Below are positions 61,366 through 64,000 of a stretch of 64,000 nt of DNA, piece by piece. The notes under the pieces were generated by a model. The model was given only the letters and a program-made list of their open reading frames with translations. It did not search any database and was not told where the DNA came from. Source of the DNA: Metallyticus violacea (taxonomy: Eukaryota > Arthropoda > Insecta > Mantodea > Metallyticidae); NCBI GenBank assembly GCA_030762175.1, contig CM060831.1, positions 30,928,001 to 30,992,000 of the forward strand. Reading direction: 5' to 3'. A program made the translations under genes and the position numbers. The number at the start of each line of letters is the position of its first letter. Position 1 is the first letter of the stretch.

Positions 61366-63471
61366 AACAATATTAATGTTAAAACTGTTTATGCAGATTT
61401 TGCATTCACTTTAAGAAAATATTCAGCATGCGGCACGGCTTCTATTATGACAAAAATGTGAAATTTCTTGTTCACTAATTGCACAATCGATGGTTTAAAC
61501 CTATACTGCCGTCTAATGCTGATATAAGCTGGCGGATGGTACTTCATAAAGGGGATACAGCAAATGTCTTGTAGGTGGCCACAATACATTTTTTAACCAT
61601 GAACTAGAAGAATATCTGCTTCTTCACTACACAAAATATCATTTACTGCAGCATATTCTAACTTTAAAGTGTCGGTATTTACTAAAATCTCAGTTTCATT
61701 ACACTTCCCTGTTCATCTGAAGACAGTACACACACGTGTTTATCGGAACAAATTGTGGTGACTTTTGGTACCAGGAACTGTTTAGCACATTCCAGCCTCT
61801 CGCACACTCTTGGAACAGTCAATATCTATTTCAATTTTGTAGAAGAAAGCCTAGAAAATATTACAACAGTTTGTCATGATGAATGAAAAATTTGCCGTAT
61901 TTTCATCAAACTGTGAAAGCTATGCATCTTATCAATAAAATTTACTTTTCCTTAGGCTTGAAGTTATTTCAACTATAAAAGCTAGTTTATTTTGCATTTA
62001 TCTGTAAGAAAGGTTATCATAAAGCTCATTTTATTCCATATTTTCAGTTCATAAACCACTTATCTGTAATATCACATTGTAATGTGATAGAAACTTTCCA
62101 ATGGACGCTGTTGTAATGGCTATGATCATGACCCAAAACATCATTATATCAGTGTCAATGCAGGCACTGGAGGTGCATCAAGCCACTGATCGAACTTTGA
62201 ATTGCAATTGAGTGAAAGTCAAAAATATATATTTTTTCCATAAAGTGCAATTTTTCTACTATCTCCTTATACCATTTAAGCACTTAAAAAGTAGTGTTAA
62301 CATGCACTTTTTAATTTGTATATTATTATTTAGAACTACTAATAAATGAAGGAATGAATGACATTAAGTATTAGTTGTAGTAATTAATTGTATTTCTGTA
62401 TTTAACTGCGTAAGTATGAGATGTTATAGGGAGATTGGAAATTTTCTGTAAAGTCATAATAACTATTTATAAAAGATTGTGTTAATGTTGCACACTACTC
62501 AAATTAAAATCATTTTGATTACATCATCTGGATAGCACTATTCGATTAAACGTGAGCAACTCAACATTATTTAAACAGTTGCAGTAAAACAGGAAACTCA
62601 GTAGTTTTATGTGATTTTAGAGCATTTCAAAAGCGATACGATCTATTATATACATATTAGGCCGGGAGTTTTCCAAAATTACCTTCGCAGCAACTCCTCA
62701 AGTGCTTGAAAGACGTAACATTTGGTTGCTATGGCAATGAGTTTATTTTTTGTCATGTCTCTCGGTAGAGCGATTAACAGGGAGTACATCTTGAGAAAGG
62801 AGAGGCTGTATCCGCGAGGGTGGTGGAGATGCGTCATATTCTTGTCAGGCCACAAGATTGATTCGGCTCATTTCCTCTCCGCGTGGTAGGGCTTTATTAA
62901 AAAGTTTCCCAGAAGCACTTCAATTCAAGAAACGAAACATCTCCATCAAAGACTCAAGCCACGTAATTTGCAACATCAGTGGCTCGATAGATTAATGAAA
63001 TGCTGTAGACTGAATAAGCAGAACCTTTGGCGAAATTTACACAGATTAAATCTTTCGTAATAATATGGGGGTTCATTTCTGAGGTAGGGAGCTTATAAAA
63101 TGAATTCCACTTTCCAATACGTACTGTTCCAGCTGGTGTAGAATAAATTTTAAAACATTGCTATTGTCATACTAGAAGAATTAAATTCTTTTCGGGGGCA
63201 TAATTTTTATGTGACAAGATATTCATCGAAGATATTCGCTTCTCTACAAATTTCCCATCCAATGAATATATATATATATTACCAAACAAAAACTCTTCAC
63301 TTTGAAAACAAAGAGATATCAAAGGAGTCAAAAATGGAGAACATGGAGTATATACAAACTTTGAAGCTCAGTTCTAAGTGTAAGTCTGTAGTCATGAAGA
63401 AATGAATTAATGGTGGCGCAAATGAGCTCGGAGTTCTTGGCTCTTGAAGCTATCTAGTAAGATTGAAAAAC
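61366..63471. other. gene-free stretch
   Basis: No supported gene. A GC-richer patch at 62800-62910 and a short AT tract at about 63266-63280 were noted. Confidence 0.5.
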
Positions 63472-63572
63472 TCAGGGTCAGGAAAAATTCCGGGAAAACC
63501 CCGTACTCAGACAGCTTGACCTGAGCAATATTTGAACCCAGACACTACCACTGGACCACGGAGGCGGTCTAA
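63472..63572 (-). repeat. tRNA-headed SINE fragment (family D)
   Basis: On the minus strand: CCTCCGTGGTCCAGTGGTAG with a clear A box, GTGTCTGGGTTCAAATATTG at the B box, then CAGGTCAAGCTGTCTGAGTA and GGGGTTTTCCCGG. The 3' part is missing. Its order resembles 16095-16225. Confidence 0.6.
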
Positions 63573-63636
63573 CAGAAGCTTGTACATGAGTTCCTAAGTG
63601 AGATATAACACAGTTATGGGACTTTCTTTTTCGGGA

Positions 63637-63676
<40 letters not shown>
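63637..63676. repeat. (ATT)n microsatellite
   Basis: Uninterrupted tract of about 13 units. Confidence 0.97.
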
Positions 63677-63853
63677 GAAATATCTAAGTTCAAGTGTTGT
63701 GTGCTCGATAAGGGGGAGTTAAGCTTGACTGCAAGCCGTACATTGCAGTACATTGTGCAGACTCATTAAACTGTAAATTTGTAATTAAAGAATTGCTTCC
63801 ACATATACATTATATGTATACTCAGGAATATGTTACAAATGTTAGTTTTTTTA

Positions 63854-64000
63854 TTAGTGTTTTACGCCCGTTTTTACTACTGAGGCACCACAGGCGGTGG
63901 ACACTTATGATACATGAGATGAAATGATATATTGGGAAAGGATTTTTAAGGAAGGAAACGTTACAGGCATAAGTTTAGGGTCCTCAGCGGCATTTGCCAT
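63854..64000 (-). mobile_element. tRNA-headed SINE (family B), cut by the window end
   Basis: Matches the 3' 150 bp (element sense) of the copy at 45409-45650: CGTTTTTACTACTGAGGCAC, CACAGGCGGTGGACAC, GATACAT, GGAAGGAAACGTTACAGGCA and GGCATTTGCCA. The head lies beyond the window. Confidence 0.82.

Overview
The window looks like an AT-rich stretch of an arthropod nuclear genome. The reasons are the long intergenic tracts, the long microsatellites, several families of tRNA-headed SINEs with target-site duplications, and many decayed mariner and related transposases of kinds common in insects and arachnids. I cannot name the species. No complete host protein gene is visible: every long open frame is either a piece of a broken transposable element, a frame across a SINE, or an unsupported frame in AT-rich DNA. 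One short segment (13386-13425, + strand) looks like the first coding exon of an unrecognised gene and ends in a perfect GTAAGT donor.

Layout, left to right. Positions 1-10 kb: a full-length mariner with matching inverted ends (2248-3425), a SINE with long target duplications (3999-4290), a minus-strand mariner relic (5510-6075), a relic of a second transposase type (7040-7410) and a three-part CT/TA/TG microsatellite (9408-9523). Positions 10-25 kb: two inverted hAT transposase remnants about 13.8 kb apart (9803-10565 and 23637-24468), the candidate exon, a Tc1-like end (13971), SINE copies, a mariner fragment (17600-17865) and an unrecognised 1-kb element with TA-flanked inverted ends, a degenerate zinc-finger frame and three internal repeats (21498-22503). 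Positions 25-36 kb: mariner relics (25045-26110, 28330-28575, 34290-35166), non-LTR retrotransposon remnants followed by a (TAC)n tract (28829-30092), and a pair of inverted 95-bp arms around a tRNA-Ile-like relic (32025-32752).

Positions 36-64 kb: more mariner relics (38645-38870, 40240-40985, 54980-55545, 60070-60500), a short 0.8-kb element with inverted ends (44308-45115), an N-terminal transposase fragment (52150-52462), a 33-bp near-perfect palindrome (41798-41830), and a nested structure in which a SINE has inserted, with its own duplication, into a TA-flanked DNA transposon (57243-58072). Further SINE families lie at 45409, 54186, 61193, 63472 and 63854.

Nothing here forms an operon or pathway. 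The common theme is repeated colonisation by IS630/Tc1/mariner-group transposons of at least two transposase types, plus hAT, non-LTR elements and SINEs. None of the transposases I could read is intact. All calls come from reading translations, inverted ends and target duplications by eye; boundaries of degraded elements are approximate.
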